From: Exophiala sp. HKRS030
Taxonomy: Eukaryota > Ascomycota > Eurotiomycetes > Chaetothyriales > Herpotrichiellaceae
Direction of reading: 5' to 3'
Length of the DNA: 64,000 bases
NCBI GenBank assembly: GCA_023897205.1
Contig: JAHWDD010000007.1
Coordinates: forward strand, 1,984,001-2,048,000
Shown here: one piece after another, positions 1-10,150 of the stretch
How positions within the stretch are numbered: position 1 is the stretch's first letter
How the letters are laid out: each line of letters begins with the position of its first letter
Made by a program: the position numbers and the translations under genes
The notes under the pieces: generated by a model
Told to the model about the DNA's origin: nothing
The model's input: only the letters and a program-made list of their open reading frames with translations
The model's database searches: none

Positions 1-604
1 TCCGGAGACTTTGATTTGGACCTTCCTCTCCAATCTACTCAAGCGCCGCTTTGATCCATGCCAAGCGTGTTGGTCCCTGCTGAATGTCCGAACTGTTCGT
101 TTATAAAGTACATAATCGTTGACTTCACAACGTCGAGAACAAGGCCCATCACTTGTCGTTGACAGCAGCAGCAACACTTGAGGGCACCTCGGGGAGACTT
201 TTGCGCTTCTTTCCCTTCGCGATGCCCTCTTTGTTGAGGACTCGAACCACAGTGTCTTTGCCGATCGTCGTACCAGCATCGTGTAGTTCGCGAAGGAGTC
301 TGGCGTATGACCAGTTCGGATTACTCCTGGCAAGACGTAGGACCTGTCGTTTGTCGCGAGGGCTGATCATCTCAGGTCTGCCGGAGCAGGGTCGTGATTC
401 CTGGTCGACTCTTTAATCGGCCATTTTGATGGTGGTGCGCACCGTGGTGACCGGAAGGTCGAGTGCCTTTGCAATTTTCCCATACGAGGCGCCGACACTC
501 CTCGCTCCGATGGTCTTTGCCCGAAGATAAGGAGTCAAGTCCTTTCCCCGGGGTCTCTTGGTTTCTTCCACCTCTCCCGAGGATGGTCGTTGTGTTGTCG
601 TCAT
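1..604 (-). pseudogene. Tc1/mariner-type transposase remnant (N-terminal part)
   Basis: Reading leftwards from the ATG at 604, the frame encodes a basic N-terminus and a helix-turn-helix (GASYGKIAKALDLPVTTVRT), then meets an in-frame TAA at 415-413. The same frame continues without a shift through a second HTH-like block (SGRPEMISPRDKRQVLRLAR ... SYARLLRELHDAG) to a stop at 149. This order of two HTH modules with a GRP linker is typical of fungal Tc1 transposases. Beyond 149 a short RLAW-like stretch at about 20-60 resembles the start of the catalytic region, but it is in a broken context with another stop. The DDE catalytic core, if present, lies off the left edge. The element is inactive in this copy. 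Terminal inverted repeats could not be identified. Confidence 0.75.
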
Positions 605-936
605 TGGTGTATTGAGAATTGCCGGAAGAGACGCGTCGCTATGTTGTGAGTGACGTGCGGGAAAGACAATTATCGCGGAGGTGAGGTTGATCCCCCGAGA
701 CGTGAGTTATCTGATGAGAAGATCCCATGAGCCTCATCTATTGCCTCGTCACAGCATCGAGGATATAGTCACAAATGTAATTGTTGGTGAGGTTGCATTA
801 TACTCGAAACGGAACAGATGTTATCCTAGTGTCTCCGATGGTTGTATTGCAGAAAATTCAACCGAAAAGCCATGCCCCATGAAAATCTTGCGTCTATGCT
901 CGAGTCTATTGCGTCTAATATACTATGGTTGTCTCT
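605..936. other. gene-free stretch between transposase remnant and HIS4 3' end
   Basis: No convincing coding sequence or RNA gene is seen. It probably contains the right flank of the decayed transposon and the HIS4 3' untranslated region. Confidence 0.5.
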
Positions 937-3651
937 TTACGACTGCTTCTTTTCCATCAAACCCAGCTTTTCCATCCTCAATTCCATTGCCCGTTTATGC
1001 GCATCGAGGCCTTCGCATCGAGCAAGCTCCACGACAGCGTATCCAACCTGGCCGACACCTTGTTCGCTAACTTCACTACTCGTGATGTTCTTCATGAAAC
1101 TTCCCAAGTTGACACCACTATATTGTCGAGCATACCCATACGTGGGCAAGCTATGGTTGACGCCTGCAGAGTAATCACCTACAGATTCAGGTGTCCAGCC
1201 ACCGATGAAGACAGAACCAGCATTCTGAACGAGCGGAAGAACAGATCGCGGGTTGGATATTTGCAGGATCAAATGCTCGGGTGCATAGTAATTCGACCAC
1301 TTGAGCGCTTCTTCCAAGTCCGGAACTGAAATGGTAACACTATGCTCAATTGCACCTCGAACAATGTCGACCCGAGGAAGCTCATGCGCTTGTTTGTGGA
1401 GTTCATCCTCGATTGCTTGGAGCTCGTCTTGACTCAGGTCGATGGCGATAAGTACGACCTGGCTATCCGTTCCGTGCTCTGCTTGACTCAAAAGATCACT
1501 CGCAACAAATGCTGGATCTGCCGTCTTATCAGCAATCACGAGGACTTCAGATGGCCCAGCAGGCATGTCAATTGACACAGCGGCCGATGTGTCATTGCTG
1601 ACGATCATCTTCGCAGCAGTGACGAATTGATTTCCAGGACCGAGGATCTTGTCGACCTTGGTGATGGATTGAGTACCATATGCCATTGCTGCAACCGCCT
1701 GAGCACCACCCGCAAGGACGATAGCTTCCGCCCCGACCTTGTGAGCAATGTATACAATCTCCGGTGTAATGGTACCATCTGATCGTGGAGGTGATGCTAA
1801 GACAATGTTCTTGCACCCTGCAGCCATAGCAGGAACACCCAGCATTAAGGCTGTAGACGGTAGCACTGCCGTTCCACCTGGAATGTAGAGACCAACCTTT
1901 TCGATCGGACGCGAGAACCGAGAACAAGTAACACCCGGCATTGTTTCGACCACCAAATCCGAGGTTGGTTTCTGGGCCGAGTGAAATTTGAGGATATTGT
2001 CATAAGAAGTGTTGATGGCCTTGATAGTCTCCTCAGGTAGTTGCATAAGTGAATCTGGGAACGGCGCTTTCAGCACGGGTGATTTGAGGGACGTGGCCTT
2101 TTCGAATTTATGGGTGTACTTTAAAACAGCGGCGTCGCCGTTGGAGCGGACATCAGCAATAATCGGATGGACAAGAGACATGATCTTCTCGTTTGACTTT
2201 TGAGACGGCCGCTGCAAGGCTGACTTGAGAACATCATCTGAGAATGCCTGCGAGGTTGAGTAGCGCTTGAGCTGTATCCGTCCCGACTCTGTCTTACCAG
2301 CAGGATCTGATGGTTGTTTTGGTATTGATACAGCTTCCTTCACCTCTTCATCTTGTTGGCCAGCAATACCATTAGAAGTGGCTTGTTTCGATTCATCTTG
2401 AACTGGCTTCTCTTCGACATACTGCGGTTTGGCATCACCCTTTCTTCGCTTGACCTTCAGATTCTTGAGGTCAAGGTTCCTCTCAATGTCTTCCAAAGTA
2501 ACATCGGCAGCAATACACCGAGTCAGGGCAAAGTAGAGTAGGTCCGCTGCCTCCGACGCAATTTCTTCCTTCGTTGCGGCCTCGCACAATTCGTCCGCCT
2601 CTTCTTTGATCTTTGCGTTGACCAACTTGGGATCGTTGAATAGTCGTGCAGTGTACGAACCAGCTGGAGCGTCCACCTTTCTCTCTTGAAGAGTTCTCTG
2701 CAGTCGCGACAGACCCGAGGTCCTCCCCCAGCATGACATTGTACCGAGATGGCAGAACCCTCGGCCCTTCTGATGGACTCTGAAGATCAAGCAGTCTTTG
2801 TCGCAATCGAAACCGATACTGATGAGCTCTTGGGTGTCTCCGCTGGAGGCGCCCTTGTGCCACAGACCTCGCTTGCGGCTTTGATAGACACCCGTCCCAG
2901 TCTTGAGTGCTTCTGCAATACTCTCCTTGCTGCTCCAGACAAGACCTAACGCAACATCACGCTCGTCAACCACCACAGTTGCATACAGCCCTGTCTTTCG
3001 GTCCGGCGTAGCTCCTGCAAGGACGAGTTCAACCGCAGGAATGAGCTTCTCATCTTCCTTGGGCGGAGTAAACGTCAAAGCCTTGGATGAAATAATCAAG
3101 GCATTACCAGGGTATTCGTGAAGGACACTTGTGCCTTCGCTTTCACTGGTAACCCTGACATATATCGTTTGGTCCTGGCTCGGAGGATAATTGCCAACAT
3201 CTTTCAAGACCTCGTCAAGATGTTCGTTGCCCTTGCCACCATCAAAAGCCCATTCAGTAGTCTTCCACTTGGGGTTCCCTTCGAGGAAAGCTTTCAGCTT
3301 GGTTAAGTCGGTTTGCGGGTTGACAAGAGAGATGGTAAGGATGAGGCGGTCGGGAGAGATAGTCTGTTCTTGCGACAGAACCTTGAGCTGTTCGAAGGTA
3401 ACAAATATTTTAGAAGCCCCATTGTTGAGGACATCTATCACGCTGTCCCAGCTTTTCAATTTACGCACGTCGAAATATATGGCGAGCTTCGAGAAATTCT
3501 GCCGCAGGAAAGCGAGGTTCGGTTCGAGGTTCTCGGGGGTAATTTCGACCAGGCACTTGCCGAAGTAGGCGACTTGATCGAGAGTGAGACCTTGGGTATT
3601 AGACCCTGAGATCGCCTCTGGATCAACAGAAACCAAAAGACCTGCACCCAT
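937..3651 (-). CDS. HIS4: Trifunctional histidine biosynthesis protein (phosphoribosyl-AMP cyclohydrolase / phosphoribosyl-ATP pyrophosphatase / histidinol dehydrogenase)
   Basis: A single-exon protein of 904 residues catalyses steps 2, 3, 9 and 10 of histidine synthesis. An N-terminal fungal-specific region of about 220 residues is followed by a HisI domain (FDCDKDCLIFRV and GFCHLGTMSCW, the metal-binding Cys/His set). A HisE domain follows (LQRTLQERK ... KIKEEADELCEAA), then a charged linker of about 80 residues. The C-terminal HisD domain has the signature IDMPAGPSEVLVIAD with DLLSQAEHG and the zinc-ligand region ESVGDYSAGVNHSLPTYGYA. The start was set at the first ATG in frame (3651, MGAGLL); the open frame extends five codons further but only to a GTG. 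A TGAGTCA site lies 73 bp upstream. The domain order equals yeast His4 and Neurospora his-3. It is expected to be cytosolic. Confidence 0.97.
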   Translation of the reverse strand: MGAGLLVSVDPEAISGSNTQGLTLDQVAYFGKCLVEITPENLEPNLAFLRQNFSKLAIYFDVRKLKSWDSVIDVLNNGASKIFVTFEQLKVLSQEQTISPDRLILTISLVNPQTDLTKLKAFLEGNPKWKTTEWAFDGGKGNEHLDEVLKDVGNYPPSQDQTIYVRVTSESEGTSVLHEYPGNALIISSKALTFTPPKEDEKLIPAVELVLAGATPDRKTGLYATVVVDERDVALGLVWSSKESIAEALKTGTGVYQSRKRGLWHKGASSGDTQELISIGFDCDKDCLIFRVHQKGRGFCHLGTMSCWGRTSGLSRLQRTLQERKVDAPAGSYTARLFNDPKLVNAKIKEEADELCEAATKEEIASEAADLLYFALTRCIAADVTLEDIERNLDLKNLKVKRRKGDAKPQYVEEKPVQDESKQATSNGIAGQQDEEVKEAVSIPKQPSDPAGKTESGRIQLKRYSTSQAFSDDVLKSALQRPSQKSNEKIMSLVHPIIADVRSNGDAAVLKYTHKFEKATSLKSPVLKAPFPDSLMQLPEETIKAINTSYDNILKFHSAQKPTSDLVVETMPGVTCSRFSRPIEKVGLYIPGGTAVLPSTALMLGVPAMAAGCKNIVLASPPRSDGTITPEIVYIAHKVGAEAIVLAGGAQAVAAMAYGTQSITKVDKILGPGNQFVTAAKMIVSNDTSAAVSIDMPAGPSEVLVIADKTADPAFVASDLLSQAEHGTDSQVVLIAIDLSQDELQAIEDELHKQAHELPRVDIVRGAIEHSVTISVPDLEEALKWSNYYAPEHLILQISNPRSVLPLVQNAGSVFIGGWTPESVGDYSAGVNHSLPTYGYARQYSGVNLGSFMKNITSSEVSEQGVGQVGYAVVELARCEGLDAHKRAMELRMEKLGLMEKKQS

Positions 3652-3666
3652 ATTGATCTGGAGCAC

Positions 3667-4253
3667 TACGTGGGATAGATTAAAGCCTTGATTGAGAGAA
3701 GACGCAGGGAATCATCCCATCATTGAGTCAGTGGCCAGAGCGCGGGGAGCCCAACGCAGAAAAATTTAGGCCCACAGCGATAAGGATAAGGTGGAAAGGG
3801 AAGTTGAGCCGAGCCCAGCCAATGCACTTGTATTACGCCTCTCATCACCTGTAAAAAATGCCTATCATGCCACCAACACATCCTATTTTTATTTCGCCGA
3901 CCGGAAAATCTAGACAATTGTGAGCCTATCAGAGCATGTGCTTTCCCTTGATAGCAGTGCAATACTTTGAAGCATGAATATCGCGCAAAGCTCTCCTGAA
4001 GTGGCATACCTCCTCATTATTACATCTCGACCTTGCTACACAGTCAATTCCAAGCCTTCCAGACGTCTTTTGAAGTCAGAATCAGATAGAGACTATTGGA
4101 GCTAACATTTGTGTCGCCATGCATGCCCCTCGTAGGCATCTTGGCGTTTTCTGACTAGGAGTAACAGACTCGAAAGATCAGGGTCTGTATCAATTGAGTG
4201 ATGGTCGAATCTTTCAGAAGAGATGTGGAATTTGGTCAAGCTCAAGCTCAAGG
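3667..4253. other. HIS4 promoter and 3' flank of the upstream regulator gene
   Basis: Apart from the TGAGTCA site at 3724-3730, no gene is seen. Both flanking genes are on the minus strand. Confidence 0.5.
3724..3730. promoter_or_regulatory. TGAGTCA, CpcA/Gcn4-type cross-pathway control element
   Basis: TGAGTCA, the palindromic TGA(C/G)TCA recognised by the bZIP activators Gcn4/CpcA, lies 73 bp upstream of the HIS4 start codon. Histidine genes are classic targets of general amino acid control in yeast and Aspergillus. The site is seen directly; its use is inferred. Confidence 0.65.
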
Positions 4254-5424
4254 TCAGTGATTATAAGTGTGCGATGTGACAGAGTATAGCATCATGCCAA
4301 ATTCGTCAACAGAACTCAGCCATTGGTCGATTTTTCGCTTCAAAGAGTCGGATGGCGGTTCATTGTGCGGCCAAAGATCGCTTATGAGAAGTTCCCCATC
4401 AGACCATTGACTCAACTGCTGATTATATGCGGCATTCCATGACTGCCGGGTTGTTGCGTCCCATAATCGCTTGCTTCCCGGAGCTGGTATGCTTGCAAGC
4501 TCTGTGGCAATGTATGATGGCGAACCAAGGTTGAAATTGACAAGGTTGTCAAACAAGTATGCTGCGAACATTGTTCGTCGCCTTGCGGAGGCAACGATCC
4601 ATGACTCCCATCCTGGACGGGTGCCGTGTGCTTCCGCCCAGCATAAGGTACCTTTACTTGCCAGGTCAGCCGTCAGCGCTTGTAGTTTGATCATGGTATC
4701 TTGTTCGATATAATTTGAACCGGACCTTGGTGTGAAGTAGAGCATTATCGCGTATAGGAGGTACGACTGTACTGTCGCGAGAAGTTCCATGTGGTTGCAG
4801 TCGACCTGCTTATCACTCCTTTCAGAATAGGACAGTGTAAAAAGAGAGTTTAGATCCTACCTGTTCGATGAGTTTACGCATCTCCTGTTCAATGACACTG
4901 CAAACCATGCTCTCACTGCCAGGAGTCTGGGTTTTCCATGTGCGGGACAAGGTCATGCAACTGGAGAGTGACACAGGGACTGTCACGGCCACTTGTGTCC
5001 AATGTATGAAAGGGGGAAGAGCTTCGTTGAACAAGAAGATACCGGGCCACGACCTCATTATACTAGCCAAAAACGCCATGGTCGACGCTTGATATAATTT
5101 CGGAGTGTGTTCTGGTGAAGGCAGTACAGTTTCAAGCCATCGTGCCCGAATCCGGTCATCGTCCAAGGTGCGGATCAGGCTAACATTATCGAAATCGAGC
5201 GTCTCCGGCGGACAAGATGAGTCATTAATGAAGGGAATAGTCTTTTGAATAATAGTAGGTGCGACGCTTGATGGATCGTCTACACCTCTAGCGTAGACAT
5301 ATTCACAGCTGATATTTCTGTTTTTGCACCTGGTGCACTTTGGTTTCTTCAGATCGCAACGTACCTTGGCTTTAGAGCAGTGGTTGCATGCCTTTTTACG
5401 CGGGACAGTGTCCTTCTCAGTCAT
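4254..5424 (-). CDS. Zn2Cys6 transcription factor
   Basis: Two exons are inferred: 5424-4861 and 4805-4254. The 55 bp intron has donor GTAGGA and acceptor AGCAG in phase 0, and splicing joins ...LIEQ to VDCNHMELL. The protein has 371 residues. Residues about 12-41 form the binuclear zinc cluster (CNHCSKAKVRC...KCTRCKNRNISC), normally binding CGG half sites. The rest resembles the helical Fungal_trans_2 (DUF3468) middle region and includes YLLYAIMLYF. At 371 residues it is short for this class, so a missed 3' exon or natural truncation is possible. The gene is divergent from the MFS transporter, which begins 721 bp away, suggesting control of that exporter. The effector and pathway are unknown. 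Confidence 0.85.
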
Positions 5425-6145
5425 TCCTCGTTTTTATGGCCGATGGCGGTGCTCACTCCCAACACTATTGCAGATCTCGTGACATTTAGACGTGGTTCGT
5501 GGATTTGTTCTATGGCGCGAAGTACATGTTGTTGCTTACAATTGACTTCACGGCTAAAGATCGTACGTTGTTAAAGGAAGAATAGGGCTCACCCAGGGAA
5601 CCAATTAGGGAGCGGGGCATTGGCGAACCCGCTATTTATAGGCAACTTTAGCGTACAGTACAAAATACTGGACCTTTTGCACCTCTCTAACTCCCTAATA
5701 TGCATCATTCCTCTACTCAGTATACAGTTCCCAGCTATGATTCCGACCACGAACTTCGTCTTGAGATATGACAGGTCTTCTCTGAGGTCCTCATTCCTTC
5801 GATAGATGTTTCATTGGCCGTGACTGTACCTCCGCTCTTTTCGCATACCATCTCCACAAGGCAGTACAAGCTACGATAGTGGTATGTCGACCCATGACAT
5901 GTAAACACTGTCGATCAAGCATCATGTCGATGACCAGTGGGTCTTGCCTATATGAATATAACTTGTAGCCCCAGCAAATCAATTATCTCCGCAGAAAAGC
6001 TGCACTCTCCTGTCTCAGGTGCTGTCGGACTTCTTCTCGGAGTTCCGAAGATCCTGGTCTCTTTGCCACGGATGGTGCATATATACGCATCTGTCTTCCA
6101 CTTGATGCTTGACGAACTGTCTAACCTGACATTCTTGAAAACAAG
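5425..6145. promoter_or_regulatory. Divergent intergenic region between Zn2Cys6 regulator and MFS transporter
   Basis: No gene is seen in this 721 bp stretch, which must contain both promoters. It holds the inverted repeat TCGGAGTTCCGA described separately. Confidence 0.6.
6037..6048. promoter_or_regulatory. CGG-N4-CCG inverted repeat, candidate zinc-cluster binding site
   Basis: TCGGAGTTCCGA is an inverted repeat with CGG and CCG arms four bases apart, about 100 bp upstream of the MFS start. Zn2Cys6 dimers bind paired CGG triplets, and the adjacent regulator is of this class. The functional link is inference. Confidence 0.4.
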
Positions 6146-7597
6146 ATGTCACAGACTAAGAAAAATACCGAAAGCGTGACCCTAGAGCCATACACCATCT
6201 ATACCAGAGGCCAAAAGACAATCATCGTTGCTATTGTTTCGACTGCCGCCACACTGTCCGGCTTTGCCTCAAACATTTATTTTCCCAGTCTTCCACAAAT
6301 CGCAAAAGACCTATCTGTCACCACGAATCTGGTCAACCTTTCGGTGACGTGTTATATGGTCTTCCAGGGCTTGTCACCAGCCATATGGGGGGCCGTAGCC
6401 GATGCCTTGGGACGCCGTATAACGTACTGTTGTACGCTAATCGTTTTTCTCGGGGCGTGCATAGGATTGGCCGAGACACGAAACTTTGCGACGCTCATGG
6501 TACTTCGTTGCGTTCAGAGCACTGGGAGCGCTAGTACTATTGCCCTGGGTGCAGGTGTGATTGGTGACATCACGAAGAGAGACGAACGAGGAGGCTACAT
6601 GGGCTTCTTTCAAGGTGGATTATTAATGCCAGTCGCAATCGGACCAGTCATTGGTGGAGTTCTGGCAGGAAAACTTGGATGGAATGCTGTATTCTGGTTC
6701 CTCACAATATATGGGGGTGTCTGTCTGACCATTGTGGCTCTCATCTTGCCTGAAACATTAAGGTCGATTGCAGGAAATGGGTCCCTCAAAGTCAAGGGCA
6801 TTTCGCAGTCACTCCTCGGGGCGTACCAGCGTGCGAGATACCTACGGTCCCGGCCGCAGTCTTCAGAGCCACAGAAAGACGACGCTCCACGCAGAATCGT
6901 TGATCTGTGGGGTCCGGTACGAATTCTCTTCCACCTGAAGACATTCGCTGCAGTTTTACTCGTTGCAGTGCATTATACAGTATGGCAGAGTGTTCTCACT
7001 GCACTATCGACGATCGTGAGAGACAAGTACCATACCACTGAAACCCAGATTGGATTGATCTTTCTGGCGAACGGCATCGGATCGATCGTTGGTACACTCT
7101 CGATCGGCAGGCTCCTCGATCGTGACTACCAGAAGATGACACGAAAATATGCTGGGAATGAGGAAGATCTACCAATTGAAAAGGCTCGTCTGAGGACGGC
7201 TTGGATATGGAGTGCGCTGGAGTGTATCTCTGTGTTGGTCTTTGGATGGACAGTCGATCAAGGTGTTCACATCTCCGTTCCGATAATCAGTCTCTTCTTG
7301 CTGGGCTGGGCCGCAATTTCGATACAGAGCTCTGTCTCAACATACCTAGTAGACATTCACCACAGCCAAAGCGCATCTGCATCGGCGTCCCTCAACCTTT
7401 TGCGCTGTCTGATGGGGGCTGGAGGCTCAGCAGTCGTTGGTCCACTCATCGCCAAAATTCGTGTTGGCTGGACATTTACGCTGATGACAGGAGTGATGGT
7501 ATTGTTAAGCGCTGGTATCCTGGTGCCAATGATGTTCGGCGTTGATTTTCGTCGGCGACGTCACACTGAAGCAGGGATTCAAGAACTTGTCGCTTGA
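6146..7597 (+). CDS. MFS multidrug transporter, DHA1 (drug:H+ antiporter) type
   Basis: A single exon encodes 483 residues. The start ATG (MSQTKK) is followed by a polar N-terminus of about 25 residues. Twelve hydrophobic segments follow, in two halves split by a charged loop of about 70 residues (residues 215-260). Between helices 2 and 3 is the motif A-like GAVADALGRR. Motif C lies in the fifth helix region (GPVIGGVLAGKLGW), typical of antiporters exporting drugs or small metabolites. Helix 1 has the NIYFPSLPQIAKDLSV sequence common to fungal Qdr/Aqr-like DHA1 proteins. It sits between two zinc-cluster regulator genes with no biosynthetic enzyme nearby, so a stand-alone efflux unit is more likely than a metabolite cluster. 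The substrate is unknown. It would act in the plasma membrane. Confidence 0.93.
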   Translation: MSQTKKNTESVTLEPYTIYTRGQKTIIVAIVSTAATLSGFASNIYFPSLPQIAKDLSVTTNLVNLSVTCYMVFQGLSPAIWGAVADALGRRITYCCTLIVFLGACIGLAETRNFATLMVLRCVQSTGSASTIALGAGVIGDITKRDERGGYMGFFQGGLLMPVAIGPVIGGVLAGKLGWNAVFWFLTIYGGVCLTIVALILPETLRSIAGNGSLKVKGISQSLLGAYQRARYLRSRPQSSEPQKDDAPRRIVDLWGPVRILFHLKTFAAVLLVAVHYTVWQSVLTALSTIVRDKYHTTETQIGLIFLANGIGSIVGTLSIGRLLDRDYQKMTRKYAGNEEDLPIEKARLRTAWIWSALECISVLVFGWTVDQGVHISVPIISLFLLGWAAISIQSSVSTYLVDIHHSQSASASASLNLLRCLMGAGGSAVVGPLIAKIRVGWTFTLMTGVMVLLSAGILVPMMFGVDFRRRRHTEAGIQELVA

Positions 7598-7924
7598 AAC
7601 CAAAGGTCTGTAGTTTGGGGCAGAAGAACAAGGGGACTGTAATTGAGTTCGACGCCGACCCGTAAGAGGTTGATGGTACATAGGTAGATTCACTATCTTT
7701 GAGTAACAAATCGGTGATTCATGAAATGGAAAACTTGCGAGTCATGCAATATTGATTCGGACCGGCCGAAGTTTTCTCCGAAACCATATTACGGCAACAA
7801 TGATCATCGCCATTTCTACGGCGTTAACAAAACCTCCCATCACAAATTATTATGCCCTTCTCGTCGGCACAAGAACCCTAGACGACAACTAAAGCAATTC
7901 GCAGATCGCGGAATTATAAACACG
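7598..7924. other. Intergenic region upstream of second Zn2Cys6 regulator
   Basis: An ATG at 7721 is in frame with the downstream gene and could add 68 residues, but that stretch has no recognisable features and is treated as 5' leader. It holds an inverted repeat at 7756-7770. Confidence 0.5.
7756..7770. promoter_or_regulatory. CGG-N5-CCG inverted repeat
   Basis: TTCGGACCGGCCGAA has TTCGG/CCGAA arms five bases apart and lies 155 bp before the preferred start of the second zinc-cluster gene. It could be an autoregulatory site. If translation begins at 7721 the site falls inside the coding sequence. Confidence 0.3.
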
Positions 7925-10150
7925 ATGAGCCCTACCGATGATCCAGGATCTCATAGCGCTGGTAGCGATGATAGTGATGATGGCGAACAGCAACACGAGA
8001 CATCCCCGCAAAATGCCAAAAAACCGAGATCCAGTAGAGCCTGTGTGGCTTGTCGACGTATGAAAACACGATGCGAAATTGATGAGGCTCTGGGAACAGC
8101 ATGTAAACTATGTATCCGAGCCCGAAGACAATGTATTATGCAAACTCTTCCTCGGCGAAGAAAGCGGAAGACCACAGAGAGGGTGGCTGATTTAGAGCGA
8201 AAAATCAACACTCTAACCGCACTCCTCGCTTCTAACGAATCTGTCCACTCTGGTGACCCATCTCCGGGCTCTGGCGGCGAGAGCATTTCTAGTCGCCACA
8301 AAAGCCAGGATCCAGAGCAGACAGCAGACAATTCCCAGACACTCATTGGAAAAGCTCTAAGTCGGGGACTATTGGATTGGCCAACTGCCTGCAAAGCATT
8401 CGATCGTTACCGAAAGGAAATGTGCCTTTATTTCCCTTTCGTAGTGTTCCCTGCTACGACTGATGCAAGCATGGTGAAAGAGCAACAGCCACTCCTGTTC
8501 TTCGCTATTTGTACCGTTGCAATGGCGACAATGCGTGGACCGGTCAATCCGGAACTGTGGGACATGCTCACCAGAGACCTAGCCTTACGCATCATGTACC
8601 GAGCCGAGAGATCCCTCGAACTAGTTCAAGTTCTTCTCATCCATATTTCATGGTACACGCGGGGCAAGGAAATGCGAGAACTGAACTTCAATCAGATGAT
8701 ACACATCGCTTGTGCAATGGGTTTGGACATTGGACTTGGGAGAAGATCGCACAAGTCTGTCCAGTCTGATGACCCTCACCGACTTGAGTCGCTGGCAGGA
8801 AGACGAGCGTGGCTGGGCTGTTATTATATGGGCACAAAGTAAAGTTTCTGATCCTGACCTTTGAAAATGCCCCTGCTAATTATCATGTAGCATTGCCATG
8901 TCTCTTCGTCATCCGGCCGCCATCCGTTGGTCTGTGTACATCGAAGAATGTCTCGACGTCCTCTCCTCCGCGCCTAGTGCATTACCGAGCGACCGATGGC
9001 TTTGCGATTTGATTAGAATCCAGCATATAGCGGAAGATGCATCAATGGTATTCTCTATGGACGATCCAGGATCAGTCATAAGCTTTAGGGATGTGAAGAC
9101 TCAATATCATATCGGAGGCTTCCATCAACAACTGGAACAGTGGCGCCGACATGCTCATAGCAATCTCCATCAAGGTATGTCCTTTCGTCAATGTGAATCT
9201 GTTTACTAAAGTGCAAACCAGGCTTTGTGCGCCACATCGAAGCTACGACAACTTTGTATGTCAATGAGGTCGCCATCCATTCGGAACATAACATCGACGA
9301 ATTACGATCACCTCTCCGGCCGCCGGCACAAAACGAAGCATTGAGTCATGATTATAATGCTACATCTTCGACTGAGTCGCAATTTGCTCCAGCTCGCATC
9401 GAGTGCCTATTTACCTGTCTCTCCGCTATTCATAACTGCTTTGATGCCTTGCTATCCATGGATATATCAACCTTGGCCACCTTACCCAATTTTTTCCTTG
9501 TTCGGACTGGTTACGCTGCTAGAGCGCTTCGGAAATTGCTCAGTATCTGTGAGAATCAAGCAGCCCTGACAGGCCAGTTCCAGATCAACGTGAAGGACTT
9601 AAAGTTCGAGGAATATATGACCTCACTCATTCATCTCCTCGCAAGGATTCATGAAGAGACAAACGCTCACGTGGCTCGCGCATTTTGCTTGGTTATTACG
9701 CAAATAAAACAACACGGCCTTAAGTCACTAAAGCCGTCAATATTTACTGATTGTACTGCAAAGCTACCCCAGATCGACGCACAACTCGAGAAAGAAGGGT
9801 TCCAGGGTTCAGGTTTCGGACCAAGCACCACAGGACCACCCAAAGTAGCAACTACGGCTAGCGCCATCTCTGGGAAGCAGATGCCTTCGATATCAGAGGT
9901 TTCTTATGGGGCCGTGAGTGCTCCTCCCCAGATGCCACTTGAGCTGCAAAGTTCAAGCTGGCTTGACAGCACTGCCACTGGAGGCAGTCTGCCCCTGTGG
10001 CAGGCCGGGTCTTTCGATGCTGGAATGACAGGGGACGACTTGCAATGGTTCGAACAGGACTTCCCATTTGATGACATCGAAATGTATCCCATTGAGGATC
10101 CAAACTATGCCGTCGAAAACTCCACGTTTCACCAGACATACCCATCTTGA
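7925..10150 (+). CDS. Zn2Cys6 transcription factor (War1/Leu3-like architecture)
   Basis: Three exons are inferred: 7925-8838, 8891-9174 and 9222-10150. The introns are GTAAAG...TGTAG and GTATGT...CCAG; phases agree and give 708 residues. After an acidic Ser/Asp leader, the zinc cluster at residues 40-70 (CVACRRMKTRC...CKLCIRARRQC) has a widened middle spacing. It is followed by a basic linker (RRRKRK) and a coiled coil (RVADLERKINTLTALL) for dimerisation. The middle homology region contains ILIHISWYTRGKEMRELNF and GLDIGLGRRS. The C-terminus is acidic and aromatic (DDLQWFEQDFPFDDIEMYP), as in an activation domain. The layout resembles activators such as War1 and Leu3, but orthology cannot be claimed. 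An alternative in-frame ATG is at 7721. Confidence 0.88.

Noticed and set aside
7721..7924. 68-codon N-terminal extension of the second zinc-cluster factor
   Set aside because: In frame with an ATG, but the extension has no conserved feature and zinc-cluster factors of this type usually start shortly before the cluster; kept as an alternative only.
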